NCBI GenBank assembly: GCA_016937575.1 | Contig: JAFHKN010000002.1 | Coordinates: 2,418,001-2,482,000 of the forward strand | DNA from: Roseomonas aeriglobus | GTDB lineage: Bacteria; Pseudomonadota; Alphaproteobacteria; Sphingomonadales; Sphingomonadaceae | DNA length: 64,000 nt | Direction: 5' to 3' | Part shown: positions 1 to 9,495 of the stretch, one piece after another | How positions within the stretch are numbered: position 1 is the first letter of the stretch | Layout of the letters: each line of letters opens with the position of its first letter | Translations under genes and position numbers: made by a program | Notes under the pieces: generated by a model | Told to the model about the DNA's origin: nothing | The model's database searches: none | What the model saw: only the letters and a program-made list of their open reading frames with translations

Positions 1-1156
1 GATCTTCGAGGCCAACGTTCAGGCGAAGCATGCCTTCGGTCACGCCCATTTCGATGCGCTTGTCCTCGGCGACGCCCGAATGGGTGGTCGAGGCCGGATG
101 CGTCATCAGCGAACGCGAATCGCCGATGTTGTTCGAGATATCGATCAACTGGAGCGCGTCGAGCAGCGCATGGGCCTGGGCGCGCCCGCCATCCAGTTTG
201 ATCGCGAAGATGCAGCCGGCCATCGCCATCTGGGACATGGCGAGATCATGCTGGGGGTGGCTCGGCAGCCCGGGGAAGAGGACCTGCGGTACGCGCCCTT
301 CCAAGAACGCCGCGACCTTGAGCGCGGATTCGCTCTGACGACGGATGCGCAGGTCGAGCGTCTCCAGCCCCTTCAGCACCACCCAGGCATTGAAGGCGCT
401 GAGCGTCGGGCCGGTGTTGCGGGTGAAGGGCAACAGCGTGTTGGTGATAAAATCCTCGGTCCCGCAGACCGCGCCTGCCAGCACGCGGCCCTGCCCGTCC
501 ATCATCTTGGTCGCGGAATAGGCGGTAACGTCGGCACCGAACGCCATCGGGCGCTGGAGCGCGGGCGTCGCAAACGCATTGTCGACGACCGTGGTGATGC
601 CGCGATCACGCGCCAGGCCGCAGACGGCCGCCAAATCGACGACGTCCATCGTCGGGTTGGCCGGCGTTTCGAAGAACCAGACCTTGGTGTTGGGCTTGCT
701 CGCGTCGACGAAGGCCTGTGTGTCGCGGGCGTCGACGATCGTCGTTTCGATCCCGAACTTCGGCAGCAGCGTATCGGTCAGCCAGCGGCACGATCCGAAC
801 GCCGCGCGCCCGCCGACCAGATGATCGCCCGCCGACAGCTGGCAGAGCAGCGCCGCGGTCATCGCCGCCATGCCGCTGGCCATCGTCCGGCACGCCTCGG
901 CCCCCTCCAGCAGGGCGATGCGGTGTTCGAGCATTTCGACCGTCGGGTTCTGCAACCGCGAATAGGTCATACCCGCCTGCTCGCCGGCAAAGCGCGCCGC
1001 GGCGTCGCCCGCACAATCGTAAGCATAGCCCGACGTGAGGAACAGCGCCTCGCTCGTCTCGCCGAATTCGCTGCGCGCGGTGCCGCCGCGAACGGCCTGA
1101 GTCGCGGGGCGCCAGTGGCGCGTGATGCTGGGGTCCTGTCCGGTTCGCCGCTTCAT
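1..1156 (-). CDS. metZ: O-succinylhomoserine sulfhydrylase, 3' end cut by window edge
   Basis: PLP enzyme of the Cys/Met metabolism family that makes homocysteine from O-succinylhomoserine and sulfide in methionine synthesis. The reading frame from ATG 1156 (MKRRTGQDPS) is open to base 1 and ends in RLNVGLED, so only a short C-terminal tail is missing. Visible family signatures are the LTSGYAYDCAGDAAARF segment near residue 40, the METP-type stretch FFETPANPTMD, and the PLP-lysine loop SATKMMDGQGR. Length and sequence match sphingomonad MetZ better than cystathionine gamma-synthase, though the two subfamilies are hard to separate by eye. It is transcribed divergently from the glycosyltransferase that starts at 1254, so the roughly 100 bases between them hold its promoter. 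Confidence 0.93.
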   Translation of the reverse strand, partial: MKRRTGQDPSITRHWRPATQAVRGGTARSEFGETSEALFLTSGYAYDCAGDAAARFAGEQAGMTYSRLQNPTVEMLEHRIALLEGAEACRTMASGMAAMTAALLCQLSAGDHLVGGRAAFGSCRWLTDTLLPKFGIETTIVDARDTQAFVDASKPNTKVWFFETPANPTMDVVDLAAVCGLARDRGITTVVDNAFATPALQRPMAFGADVTAYSATKMMDGQGRVLAGAVCGTEDFITNTLLPFTRNTGPTLSAFNAWVVLKGLETLDLRIRRQSESALKVAAFLEGRVPQVLFPGLPSHPQHDLAMSQMAMAGCIFAIKLDGGRAQAHALLDALQLIDISNNIGDSRSLMTHPASTTHSGVAEDKRIEMGVTEGMLRLNVGLED

Positions 1157-1253
1157 GAAACCCGCTTTGGAGGCACAGACGCCCGAGCGTCAACACCGAG
1201 GGTTGTTCGGACCGGCGCGGTCGGGCAAGCCGGGGGCAGGCCGGGGGACCGAC

Positions 1254-2489
1254 ATGGATGTGAAGACACGCGCTCAACAGCCGATAATGGCTGCGCTGCT
1301 GATCGGAATCGCGGCGCAGCTGCTCTTCTCGATCGGCGTGACCCGTCCGTCCACTTTAGTGTTCGACGAGGTCCATTATGTCCCCGCCGCACGCGTACTG
1401 GCCGCCCGCGAGCGGCCGACGAACACCGAACACCCGCTGCTCGGCAAGACGATCATCGCGACCGGGATGGATCTGTTCGGCGACACGTCGCTTGGCTGGC
1501 GGGCGATGTCGACGGTCGCAGGCACGGCAACCGTCCTCGGCGTCTTCGCGATCCTGTTCCTGCTGTTCGGGTCGGTCGCAACGGCAAGCTATGGCGCCCT
1601 GTTCGCGGGGGTGAACATGACGCTGTTCGTCCACGCGCGGATCGCGATGCTGGAGCCGTTTCTGGGCGCGTTCGTCACCTTGGGAATCGCGGCGCTGCTG
1701 TGGGCGATGCGGGCTCCGCGCGAGACGGTGACGCGTCGATGGATACTCGGCGCCGTGCTGCTCGGTCTCGCGACCGGAGTAAAATGGACTGCTGCGCCCT
1801 ACATCGCCTTCGCCGCCGTCGCCTTCCTCGCCGTCCGCGAAAAGATGCCGGCGGCGTGGCCGGGGCTCGGGCGGGTGCGGGCGCTCGCGCTGCTCGGCGG
1901 GGCGAGTGTCGCCGCCTATTTCGCGATCTTCTGGCCAGCCTTCCAGTATCGCGAGGGCGCGGTGACGCTGGCGCGGCTGATCCCGCTGCAGCGCGAGATG
2001 TACGCGCAGCAGACGCAGGTGCTGAGCCCCCATCCCTACCAATCGAGCTGGGTCAGCTGGCCGTTCGAGGTGCGGCCGATCTGGTATCTCTACGAACCGG
2101 TCGACGGGGCGGTGCGCGGCATCCTGTATCTTGGCAATCCGGCGATCATGTGGGGCGGGCTGGTCGCGGTGGCGTGGCTGGCGGTGCACTGGTTCCGCAC
2201 CGGCACTCGCGCGGCGGCGGGCGTTGCACTGCTGTGGACCGCCAGCCTGGGCATTTGGGCGGTCATCCCCAAAAGCCTCGGCTTCTATTATTACTACCAC
2301 CTCAGCGGCATCTTCGTCTGCTTGGCCCTGGCGGCGGCGTTCCACCTTGCGGGGCGACCGCGCGCGCGCTGGTGGTTCGCCGTGATCGCATGCACCCTGT
2401 TCATCTATTTCTATCCGATCATCGCCGCCTTGCCGCTGCCCGACGCCCAGGCATTCACCCGCTGGATGTGGTTCGACAGCTGGCGCTGA
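1254..2489 (+). CDS. GT39/PMT-family membrane glycosyltransferase
   Basis: Polytopic membrane protein of 411 aa resembling dolichyl-phosphate-mannose protein mannosyltransferases, which transfer sugar from a polyprenyl-phosphate carrier onto secreted substrates. The diagnostic first periplasmic loop is present: FDEVHYVPAAR with the acidic pair, followed by EHPLLGK. About ten hydrophobic segments follow, with a late aromatic stretch FYYYYHLSGIF. The frame is open further upstream to 1122, but that would run into the start of metZ; ATG 1254 (MDVKTRAQQP) just before the first membrane helix is the more natural start. The acceptor is unknown. The GT2-GtrA protein at 5510-6613 could supply the lipid-linked sugar, which is inference. 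Confidence 0.82.
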   Translation: MDVKTRAQQPIMAALLIGIAAQLLFSIGVTRPSTLVFDEVHYVPAARVLAARERPTNTEHPLLGKTIIATGMDLFGDTSLGWRAMSTVAGTATVLGVFAILFLLFGSVATASYGALFAGVNMTLFVHARIAMLEPFLGAFVTLGIAALLWAMRAPRETVTRRWILGAVLLGLATGVKWTAAPYIAFAAVAFLAVREKMPAAWPGLGRVRALALLGGASVAAYFAIFWPAFQYREGAVTLARLIPLQREMYAQQTQVLSPHPYQSSWVSWPFEVRPIWYLYEPVDGAVRGILYLGNPAIMWGGLVAVAWLAVHWFRTGTRAAAGVALLWTASLGIWAVIPKSLGFYYYYHLSGIFVCLALAAAFHLAGRPRARWWFAVIACTLFIYFYPIIAALPLPDAQAFTRWMWFDSWR

Positions 2490-2642
2490 CCCGGGTTGGC
2501 AAAGTCCCGATATCTGGGAATGAAATTCACAATGCGATATTTTCTGGACCTCTCCGCCGGAACCCTCTAATCGGATCGATAGAGGGGTAACGGTTATTCG
2601 CCCGCGAACGGGGACTTTCGCGTGGCTTGAGAGGATGTTGTG

Positions 2643-5393
2643 ATGAAGGCGAGCGTAGCTGTCGTGGCGCGGGCAACCGTGTCGAGCGTGGCCCTGTCGA
2701 TGATGCTGACTGCGGGGGCCGCGCTGGCCCAGACCCAGCCGGCGCCGGGCCAGCTGCCCGCGCCTGTCCAGGCCGACCGACCGCCGGCACAGACTCCGGT
2801 CACCAATCCCAGCCCGGCCGAGGCGACCGACGATACCGGCGCGAACGAAATCGTCGTCACCGGCATCCGCAATTCGTTGCAGAATGCGCTGAGCGCCAAG
2901 CGGGACGCGGCGCAGGTGCTCGATGCGATCTCGGCCGAGGACATCGGCCGCTTCCCCGACAAGAACATCGGCGAGGCGCTGCAGCGTGTCACCGGCGTCC
3001 AGCTGACCCGCACCAACGGCGAAGGCTCGGGCATCACCATCCGCGGCGCGGATGCCAATCTGAACCGCGTCGAAGTCAACGGCATCACCGCGCTGTCGAC
3101 CACCGCCGGCCAGCGCGACGTCGATTTCCGCGACTTGCCGGTCGAGTTCGTCAACCGGCTGGAAGTCGTGAAGTCGGTGACGCCGGACATGACCGAAGGG
3201 GGTCTGGGCGGCACCGTGCGCGTCATCACGCGACGCCCGTTCGACAGCAAGGACAACAGCTTCCTCGCAGGGTCCGCGCAGGGCATCTACACCGAACTCG
3301 GCAAGACGCTGGACCCGAAGTTCGCGCTGATCGGATCGAAGAAGTTCTTCAACGACACGCTGGGCGTGCTGCTGTCGGGCACCTACGAACGGCGCCGCGT
3401 GGAAAGCCATGAGGCCCGCACCACCGGCTGGCGTCAGATCGACGGCAATCCGGCGCTTGCGGGGCTTCAGGCGCTCGACCTCGACAACAACGGGCGCGGC
3501 GACTTCTTCCCCGACATCCCGCGCTATATCGTCAATCGCCTCGACACGAAGCGCTACGCCTTCAACGGCGTCGTCGAATGGGGACCGCAGGATGGGCTGA
3601 AGGCGTTCGTCCAGGGCAACTACGCGCGCGGCGACCAGGACGTGAACTCGCAATTCCTGCAGGTCACCACCGCGGGCGCAACGCTCGACCGTGCCAATAC
3701 ACGGATCGGGCCGGACGACACGGTCAGCCACGTCGAGTTCGTCGACAATCCGGCCGCCACCCGGGCCAACCGCCTGCAGGTCGCGCACCGCAACATCCTG
3801 GGCCAGATCGATCGCACCCAGTGGAATGCCGCGGTCGGCGTCGATTACGAAGTCGGCGACTGGAAGATCAACACGCTGACGTCCTATACCCGCGCGAAGA
3901 TCGACAATAATTACATCAACGCCACGGCCGACGCGATCGGCATCGGCCGCGTGATCGTCGATTATACCAACGGCCAGCAGGCGCCGAACATCACGCTGCC
4001 GATGGACCCGACGACGACCGTCGGCATCAACAGCGTGACCGCGCAATATCGCCCCGTCATCAACGTCCAGACCGAACTCGCGACGAAGGGCGATGTCGAA
4101 TATCGCAACGCCACGCCCTGGCTGACATCGCTGAAGGCGGGCTACCAGGTCCGCAACGGCACCGCCGACAGCCGCGAGTTCAATGCGACCACGACGATCG
4201 ACGCGTTCACCACCCCGTCGCTGCTCGGCCGGGTGCAGCAGGTCGCCGGGCTGATGACGCTGGACGACACGCCGTTCTTCAAGACCGGGACGCTCGGCTA
4301 CGACGGCGGCATCCGCGGCTGGCTGCAGCCGGGCTACGCCTTCGTCGACGCGATCGGCCTGCCCAATCCGTTCGGTACGCCGACCCTGCTCAACACCTGG
4401 AAGGTCACCGAGCGGAATATCGCCGGATATGTCCAGGGATCGTTCAAGTTCGACCTGGGTGTGCCCGTCAGCGGCACGATCGGCGCGCGCGTCGTCAACA
4501 CGCGTACCATCGCCGACGGCTATCGCACCCAGACGGGCGTGACCGCGCCGGTGCAGTTCCGCGGCGAAGGCACCGAATTCCTGCCATCGCTGAACGTCCG
4601 CGCCGACCTGATCCGCGACACGCTGCTGTTCCGCGGATCGGCGACCGAAGTCATCGCGCGCCCGACCCCGCAGCAGCTGGCACCGCGTTTCTCGATCGAC
4701 GTCGTCGGCCTGACCGGTTCGCGCGGCAACCCGGAACTGCAGCCGTTCCGTGCACGCCAGTATGACGCCGGCTTCGAATATTACATCAACCGCACCAGCT
4801 TCCTGTCGGCCACCTATTTCCGCAAGGAAATCAGCTCGTTCATCGAAAACCGGACGCAGCCCGAAGTGGTCGACGGCGTGACCTACGCCATCACCCTGCC
4901 GGTCAACGGCGCGCAGCGCGTGACGATCAACGGTGCCGAAGTCGGTGCGCAGGTCGCGTTCGATTTCGTCAACGTGCCGGTGCTCCGGCATATGGGCGTC
5001 ATCGCCAACTACACATATTCGAAGGACAGCGGATACGCCGGCCGCGATTTCTTCACCGGCGGGGCGCTGCCCTTCCCCGGCCTGTCGCGGCACAGCTACA
5101 ATCTGTCGGCCTATTATGAAGACAGCGTGTTCAGCCTGCGCGGGTCGTACAACTGGCGGTCGAACTATCTGATCACCGCGATCGGCCGCGGCAATAATCC
5201 GGAATTCGGCGAAGCGTTCGGCCAGCTCGACGCGTCGGCCAGCGTCAACCTGACCGACAAGGTCTCGATCTTCGCGGAGGGCGTGAACCTGACCGACGCG
5301 ACCCGCGCGGAGAATGCCAACAGCGTCTATCGCCGGACGTTGCTGGAGACGTATGGCCGGCGCTTCTACGGCGGCGTGCGGTTCCGGTTCTGA
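2643..5393 (+). CDS. TonB-dependent outer-membrane receptor
   Basis: Outer-membrane receptor of 916 aa. A signal peptide ends near ALAQ (about residue 29), then a Pro-rich linker leads to a TonB-box-like EIVVTGIRNSLQNAL and a plug domain with the phrase DIGRFPDKNIGEALQRVTGV, typical of proteobacterial sugar or oligomer receptors of the TonB-dependent 'TBDT' group. The beta-barrel ends in an aromatic C-terminus (YGGVRFRF) as expected for BamA recognition. ATG 2643 has a GAGAGG ribosome site 9 nt upstream; an in-frame GTG lies directly before it. The substrate cannot be told from sequence, and neither neighbour is a catabolic gene. Confidence 0.92.
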   Translation: MKASVAVVARATVSSVALSMMLTAGAALAQTQPAPGQLPAPVQADRPPAQTPVTNPSPAEATDDTGANEIVVTGIRNSLQNALSAKRDAAQVLDAISAEDIGRFPDKNIGEALQRVTGVQLTRTNGEGSGITIRGADANLNRVEVNGITALSTTAGQRDVDFRDLPVEFVNRLEVVKSVTPDMTEGGLGGTVRVITRRPFDSKDNSFLAGSAQGIYTELGKTLDPKFALIGSKKFFNDTLGVLLSGTYERRRVESHEARTTGWRQIDGNPALAGLQALDLDNNGRGDFFPDIPRYIVNRLDTKRYAFNGVVEWGPQDGLKAFVQGNYARGDQDVNSQFLQVTTAGATLDRANTRIGPDDTVSHVEFVDNPAATRANRLQVAHRNILGQIDRTQWNAAVGVDYEVGDWKINTLTSYTRAKIDNNYINATADAIGIGRVIVDYTNGQQAPNITLPMDPTTTVGINSVTAQYRPVINVQTELATKGDVEYRNATPWLTSLKAGYQVRNGTADSREFNATTTIDAFTTPSLLGRVQQVAGLMTLDDTPFFKTGTLGYDGGIRGWLQPGYAFVDAIGLPNPFGTPTLLNTWKVTERNIAGYVQGSFKFDLGVPVSGTIGARVVNTRTIADGYRTQTGVTAPVQFRGEGTEFLPSLNVRADLIRDTLLFRGSATEVIARPTPQQLAPRFSIDVVGLTGSRGNPELQPFRARQYDAGFEYYINRTSFLSATYFRKEISSFIENRTQPEVVDGVTYAITLPVNGAQRVTINGAEVGAQVAFDFVNVPVLRHMGVIANYTYSKDSGYAGRDFFTGGALPFPGLSRHSYNLSAYYEDSVFSLRGSYNWRSNYLITAIGRGNNPEFGEAFGQLDASASVNLTDKVSIFAEGVNLTDATRAENANSVYRRTLLETYGRRFYGGVRFRF

Positions 5394-5400
5394 TCTCTAT

Positions 5401-5500
5401 TTCGTCATTCCCGCGACGGCGGATATAAATTCTGGCTGATCCCTCGGCTCTTTTCGACAGGTCAGCCAGAATTGATCCCCGCCTTTGCGGGAATGACGAA
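5401..5500. repeat. Nested inverted-repeat intergenic element (CATTCCCGC family)
   Basis: The outer arms TTCGTCATTCCCGC (5401-5414) and GCGGGAATGACGAA (5487-5500) are exact inverted copies. Inside them AATTCTGGCTGA (5428-5439) and TCAGCCAGAATT (5462-5473) form a second perfect 12-bp inverted pair. The element lies between convergent genes (TonB receptor and GT2-GtrA) and could fold into a long hairpin acting as a two-way terminator. A related copy is at 57530-57622. Confidence 0.8.
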
Positions 5501-5509
5501 TTCGGGGAT

Positions 5510-6613
5510 TTACTTGTACCGTCCCCAGGTGAAGCGCGAACTGAGCGCGAAATTCCAGACCGCAGCGACGACGATGCCGGCGAGCGAAGATGCGGCCCAG
5601 CCGCCCTGCTGGACCTCGTGCAGGAACGACGCGACGCCGACGTTGGCGGCACCGCCGACCGAGCAGACGATACAGAAGCTGATCCAGCCGCCGAGCAGCG
5701 CCTTGGCCCCCGTCAGGCGACGGTCGCGGTAGGTCAGCGCATTGTTCAGGAAGAAGTTGAACGTCATCGCGACCAAGGTCGCCACGATCGTCGCTACGAC
5801 GAAATTCACGCCCAGCGCCTGGAAGAAGAGCCACACGGTCGCCAGGTGCACCGCAGCCCCCAGCGCGCCGATGCCGGAAAACATCGCGAAGCGCACCGGA
5901 ATGATCTTGCCGAACATCCGGTCGTAGAGCGCGATGAGATATTCCATCGCGACGACGTGATCGAGCTTGCTCTCGCCCGCCTCGCGCACGCGGAAGACGT
6001 AGGGAAGTTCGCGGAACCGCAGCGGCTGGGGGCTGGCGGTCATGATGTCGAGCAGGATCTTGAAGCCGATCCCCGACAGCTTCGGCGCGATCGCGCGCAG
6101 CCGATCGGCGCGAATCGCGAAGAAGCCCGACATCGGGTCGCTCAGATCCTGTGCCAGCACGCGGCGCGACAATTTGGTCGCCAGCGCCGACTTGGCCACG
6201 CGGTCGCTGTCCCAGTCGCCGGTCCCGCCGCCATCGACGAAACGCGATCCGACGACGACATCGAGGCTGGCGTCCTCGCCGAACGCCGCCAGCATCTTGG
6301 GCAACAGCGTCTCGTCATGCTGGAGGTCGCCGTCGATGACCGCGACGACCGGGGCGGCGGTCGCGCACATCCCCTCGATACAGGCCGACGACAGCCCGCG
6401 CCGGCCGATGCGCTGGATGACGCGCACCCGCGTGTCGAGCCGGGCGAGCTCGCGCGCGACGTCGGCCGTGCCGTCGGGCGAGTCATCGTCGACGAAGATC
6501 GCTTCCCAGCGATGGCCGACCAACGCCTGGTCGAGCCTGGCGACCAACGTCGCGACATTGTCGCGTTCGTTGAAAACCGGAACGACGACCGCGATTTCGA
6601 GCAGGTCGCTCAC
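5510..6613 (-). CDS. GT2 polyprenyl-phosphate glycosyltransferase fused to GtrA domain
   Basis: A 367-aa protein with two parts. Residues about 1-235 are a DPM1-like GT2 domain ([21 protein letters not shown], nucleotide-binding [15 protein letters not shown]). Residues about 240-367 are a GtrA-type domain with four hydrophobic helices ([28 protein letters not shown]). Such fusions make undecaprenyl-phosphate-linked sugar and help flip it for cell-surface or protein glycosylation. The GTG start at 6613 overlaps the leuB stop as GTGA, so the two are translationally coupled. A longer frame exists upstream but lies over leuB in another frame and is not credible. Confidence 0.9.
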   Translation of the reverse strand: MSDLLEIAVVVPVFNERDNVATLVARLDQALVGHRWEAIFVDDDSPDGTADVARELARLDTRVRVIQRIGRRGLSSACIEGMCATAAPVVAVIDGDLQHDETLLPKMLAAFGEDASLDVVVGSRFVDGGGTGDWDSDRVAKSALATKLSRRVLAQDLSDPMSGFFAIRADRLRAIAPKLSGIGFKILLDIMTASPQPLRFRELPYVFRVREAGESKLDHVVAMEYLIALYDRMFGKIIPVRFAMFSGIGALGAAVHLATVWLFFQALGVNFVVATIVATLVAMTFNFFLNNALTYRDRRLTGAKALLGGWISFCIVCSVGGAANVGVASFLHEVQQGGWAASSLAGIVVAAVWNFALSSRFTWGRYK

Positions 6614-7653
6614 AGCTGGGCGAGCACCGCGTCGCCCATGGCGGAGGTGGTCAACGTACCGCCAATATCCGGCGTGCGCGCGCCCGACACGAGCGCCGCG
6701 GTCACCGCCGCCTCGATCCGGTCGGCCGCGTCCGGCGCCTTCAGCGAGTGCCGGAGCAGCATCGCCGCCGACAGGATCGTCGCGCAGGGGTTCGCCTTGC
6801 CCTGGCCGGCGATGTCGGGGGCGGAGCCGTGGATCGGCTCGTACATTCCCTTGCCGCTGCCATCGAGCGAGGCCGACGGCAGCATGCCGATCGAGCCGGC
6901 GCACATGCTCGCCTGGTCGGACAGGATGTCGCCGAACAGATTGCCGGTGACGATCGTATCGAACTGGCCGGGATTGCGCACCAGCTGCATCGCGGCGTTG
7001 TCGACGTACATGTGCGTCAGGTCGACGTCGGGATACGCGTCCGCGACTTCGTTCACAACGTCGCGCCACAGTTGCGAGGTTTCCAGCACGTTCGCCTTGT
7101 CGACCGAGCAGAGCTTGCCGGTGCGGCCGCGCGCGGTCTGGAAGCCGACATGGGCGATGCGGCGCACCTGGTCCTCGTCATAGGACATGATGTCATAGCC
7201 TTCGCGCCGCCCTTCGGCAGTCGTGCGCTGGCCCTTCTCGCCGAAATAGACGTCGCCGTTCAGTTCGCGGACGATGACCAGGTCGATCGCGCCCGCCACA
7301 TCGGGTTTCAGCGCAGAGGCGTCCTCCAGCCCCGCGAACAGCTTCGCCGGGCGCAGATTGGCGAACAGGCCGAGCGCCTTGCGCAGCCCCAGGATCGCCT
7401 GTTCGGGACGGAACGCCCGTTCCAGGCTGTCGTAGCGGGCATCGCCGACCGCGCCGAACAACACTGCATCGGCCTGCTGCGCGAGATCGAGCGTCGAGAC
7501 CGGCAGCGGATGGCCGAGCGCTTCATAGGCCGCACCACCGACCGGCGCACTTTCGAACGACAGGCCAAGGTCGAGCGCCTCGAGCACACGCCGCGCCTCG
7601 GCAACGACTTCGGGTCCGATCCCGTCTCCGGGCAGCAGGGCGATCAGCGGCAT
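6610..7653 (-). CDS. leuB: 3-isopropylmalate dehydrogenase
   Basis: Oxidative decarboxylation of 3-isopropylmalate to 2-oxoisocaproate in leucine synthesis (NAD, Mg or Mn). At 347 aa it is the usual length. It shows the GDGIGPEV nucleotide loop at the N-terminus, the substrate region LRPAKL, the [11 protein letters not shown] segment, the metal-binding [10 protein letters not shown], and the NAD-binding [12 protein letters not shown]. It starts with ATG 7653. Its stop overlaps the start of the downstream GT2-GtrA gene, an odd partner that suggests co-transcription rather than shared function. Confidence 0.97.
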   Translation of the reverse strand: MPLIALLPGDGIGPEVVAEARRVLEALDLGLSFESAPVGGAAYEALGHPLPVSTLDLAQQADAVLFGAVGDARYDSLERAFRPEQAILGLRKALGLFANLRPAKLFAGLEDASALKPDVAGAIDLVIVRELNGDVYFGEKGQRTTAEGRREGYDIMSYDEDQVRRIAHVGFQTARGRTGKLCSVDKANVLETSQLWRDVVNEVADAYPDVDLTHMYVDNAAMQLVRNPGQFDTIVTGNLFGDILSDQASMCAGSIGMLPSASLDGSGKGMYEPIHGSAPDIAGQGKANPCATILSAAMLLRHSLKAPDAADRIEAAVTAALVSGARTPDIGGTLTTSAMGDAVLAQL

Positions 7654-7705
7654 CAGTGTAAACCCTCGTTAAGCGGGCACGCCCTCCCTTCCGAGGCGCG
7701 CAGTG

Positions 7706-8437
7706 TCAAGAGAGAGCGCGTTTCATCCGCGCAACCAATCGCTCGCGCGCGGCCAGGGCTTCGGCAGCGCGGCCGTGGAGCAGGTCACGTTCGAGGAAGC
7801 GGCCGGTGAGCGCCAGCCCGTCGAGGATGTCGTTCCAATCGGCCGCACCGCCGCCCCGCAGGAACGGCGGACAGCGCAGCAGTCGCGCTTCGTACCCAAC
7901 CGCGGCCGCACGACTGACCGCGCCCCCGCTTTTTGGACTGACATAGGCCAGATCGTCGGTTGCGCCGGTCGCCACGCATTCGGACAGGTCGAGCCCGAAG
8001 CCCATCTCGGCGAGCAGCAACAGCTCGAAGCGCACCAGCGCAACCGCCCAGCCGCGCGCGCCGGGCGCGGCCTCCACGGCATGGATCACGCCCGACAGCG
8101 CGGCATGGACCTGGGGATAGGGTTGCGCTTCCGGCAACGCGGCGGCGGTCAGCGCGGTGACCCAGTCGAGCGCGGCGGCGGCGAGCGGCTCGGCATAGAG
8201 GGGCGCGCGGCTGGCGATCAGCTCGACGGTCAGGCTGGCGAGCGCCTCCTCCGTCCGTGCGCGCCATTCGCCGAGGATGGTGTTGGCGGGTTGCAGCACG
8301 GGCCGCAGCGTCCGGCCATGACCGCCGCGGACGTAGCCGGGCTGAACGCCGTCGTCGGGGGTCAGCGCGCGCACGATCGCACCATGCTCGCCGTGGGGGC
8401 GGACGGCGAGGACGATGGCGGCGCTGCGAAGGTGCAT
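7706..8437 (-). CDS. recO: DNA repair protein RecO
   Basis: Recombination mediator that with RecR loads RecA on SSB-coated DNA. At 243 aa it has the N-terminal OB-fold start ([20 protein letters not shown]) and a central [10 protein letters not shown] motif typical of alphaproteobacterial RecO. The zinc-binding cysteines of some RecO proteins are not conserved: only two Cys are visible (near SECVATG and LLRCPPF). It reads toward leuB with a gap of about 50 bases and may head a recO-leuB-GT2 transcription unit. Confidence 0.93.
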   Translation of the reverse strand: MHLRSAAIVLAVRPHGEHGAIVRALTPDDGVQPGYVRGGHGRTLRPVLQPANTILGEWRARTEEALASLTVELIASRAPLYAEPLAAAALDWVTALTAAALPEAQPYPQVHAALSGVIHAVEAAPGARGWAVALVRFELLLLAEMGFGLDLSECVATGATDDLAYVSPKSGGAVSRAAAVGYEARLLRCPPFLRGGGAADWNDILDGLALTGRFLERDLLHGRAAEALAARERLVARMKRALS

Positions 8438-8448
8438 GGGCCCTCTTA

Positions 8449-8594
8449 CCCTTCTCCGGAGGGAGAAGGATACGGAGACTTGGCAGCGTGCTGCCTAGTC
8501 GAAGTTGGATGAGGCCGATGAACGCTCTCGTCCAGCCCTGCCCTCACCCTTCCGCCGACTGCGTCGGCTCCCTCCCTCTCCCACGGGGAGAGGG
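8449..8594. repeat. Imperfect inverted-repeat intergenic element
   Basis: The spacer between recO and the GNAT-like gene has CCCTTCTCCGGAGGGAGAAGG at its left end and CCCTCTCCCACGGGGAGAGGG at its right end. Each folds on itself, and the two arms resemble each other. No coding potential is visible. It looks like a diverged relative of the GGGGAGG-ended elements at 22382, 26409 and 59659. Function unknown. Confidence 0.6.
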
Positions 8595-8598
8595 AAGT

Positions 8599-9495
8599 TC
8601 AGCCGCGTCGTACGCGCTTCGCCAACGCCTCCAGCCCCGCCCGCGCCACCACGCGCTTCGCCAGCGCCACACTGCCGTCGAACGCGCCCAGCGCCGCGAC
8701 CGCCGCGCGGTTGGCCAGCGTGCGCCGGAGCAGCAGCAGGTCGACGCACGCCACGCCGCCGGTCGACAGCGTCCGCTTGTGCTGCCCTTCCCCTTCCGTG
8801 AAGTCGAACCGCGCGAAGCGACCTTCGGCCAGCAGGTCGCGGAGCGCCTCGACCTGGAGCAGGGTCCCGACCGACAGCGCACCGAACGCCGGGTCGTGCC
8901 CAACATATTCGTAGATCAGGTCGCGTCCGCGCGCCGGGCAGTAGAGATACGCCGCCGGCGCCCCGTCCACGTCGAGCGTCCACGCCCGGACGTCATCCGC
9001 CGCGGCCAGAGCGGTCATCGCCCTGACGAAGGCCGGCGTATCGGGCAGCGCGGCGCCGAGCAGGCGCTCCTGATAGGTCTTGGCTGCGATACCGCGCGCG
9101 ATCGCGTGGAAGGCCGCCATCTCATTGGGCGTGCGATAGCTGTGAACGGTCAGCGCGCCGGCCTTCTTCGCCTTGCGCTTGAGCGTCGAGCGGGTCGAGG
9201 CCGACAGGCCGGTCCACCAGCCCTCCCCCACCGACAGGTCGACATAATAGCGGGTGTAACGCTGGCGAAGAACCGCGATCATCCCCTGCCCGACCGCCGC
9301 GACCGCCGCCGCCTGGGGTTCGGGGAGCGACGTGACGAGATAGCCGTCGGCACCCGACAGCGGCGGCAGCGCCGGCCGGCGATCGGCCAGCGCATCGTCG
9401 AGCGACAATGGCACGCGCACCAACTGCCGGTCGAGGCTGAAGACCGTCCGCGCGCCGACCTGAAATTTGAGCGGTATCCGCGCTGCGACACTCAC
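8599..9495 (-). CDS. GNAT/FemAB-like acyltransferase
   Basis: A 298-aa protein resembling the Acetyltransf_6 (CelD/FemAB-like) group often found in exopolysaccharide loci. Supporting stretches are GLSASTRSTLKRKAKKAG, AFHAIARGIAAKTYQ, the core beta-strand region VDGAPAAYLYCPARGRDLIYEYVGHD, and FDFTEGEGQHKR near residue 225, a pattern recurrent in this family. Its ATG start overlaps the stop of the upstream polysaccharide deacetylase (ATGA), so the two are expressed together. I infer a role in modifying a surface glycan or lipid; the acyl donor and acceptor cannot be told. Confidence 0.72.
   Translation of the reverse strand: MSVAARIPLKFQVGARTVFSLDRQLVRVPLSLDDALADRRPALPPLSGADGYLVTSLPEPQAAAVAAVGQGMIAVLRQRYTRYYVDLSVGEGWWTGLSASTRSTLKRKAKKAGALTVHSYRTPNEMAAFHAIARGIAAKTYQERLLGAALPDTPAFVRAMTALAAADDVRAWTLDVDGAPAAYLYCPARGRDLIYEYVGHDPAFGALSVGTLLQVEALRDLLAEGRFARFDFTEGEGQHKRTLSTGGVACVDLLLLRRTLANRAAVAALGAFDGSVALAKRVVARAGLEALAKRVRRG

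Noticed and set aside
1157..1253. Possible SAM riboswitch in the metZ leader
   Set aside because: CCGGCTTGC-like bases occur, but I cannot assemble the conserved pseudoknot of SAM-II or the SAM/SAH motif. A covariance search would decide.
80..2590. Long open frame of 836 codons on the + strand
   Set aside because: It is antisense to metZ and out of frame with the membrane glycosyltransferase; the translation is Arg-rich and has no family features. High-GC shadow.
1356..5093. 1245-codon open frame on the - strand opposite the TonB receptor
   Set aside because: Antisense shadow of a high-GC gene; composition (Arg, Asp, Val, His rich) is typical of such shadows and the sense strand has a clear receptor.
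5394..5509. CRISPR-like repeat
   Set aside because: The repeats are inverted, not direct, and there is a single unit without spacers.
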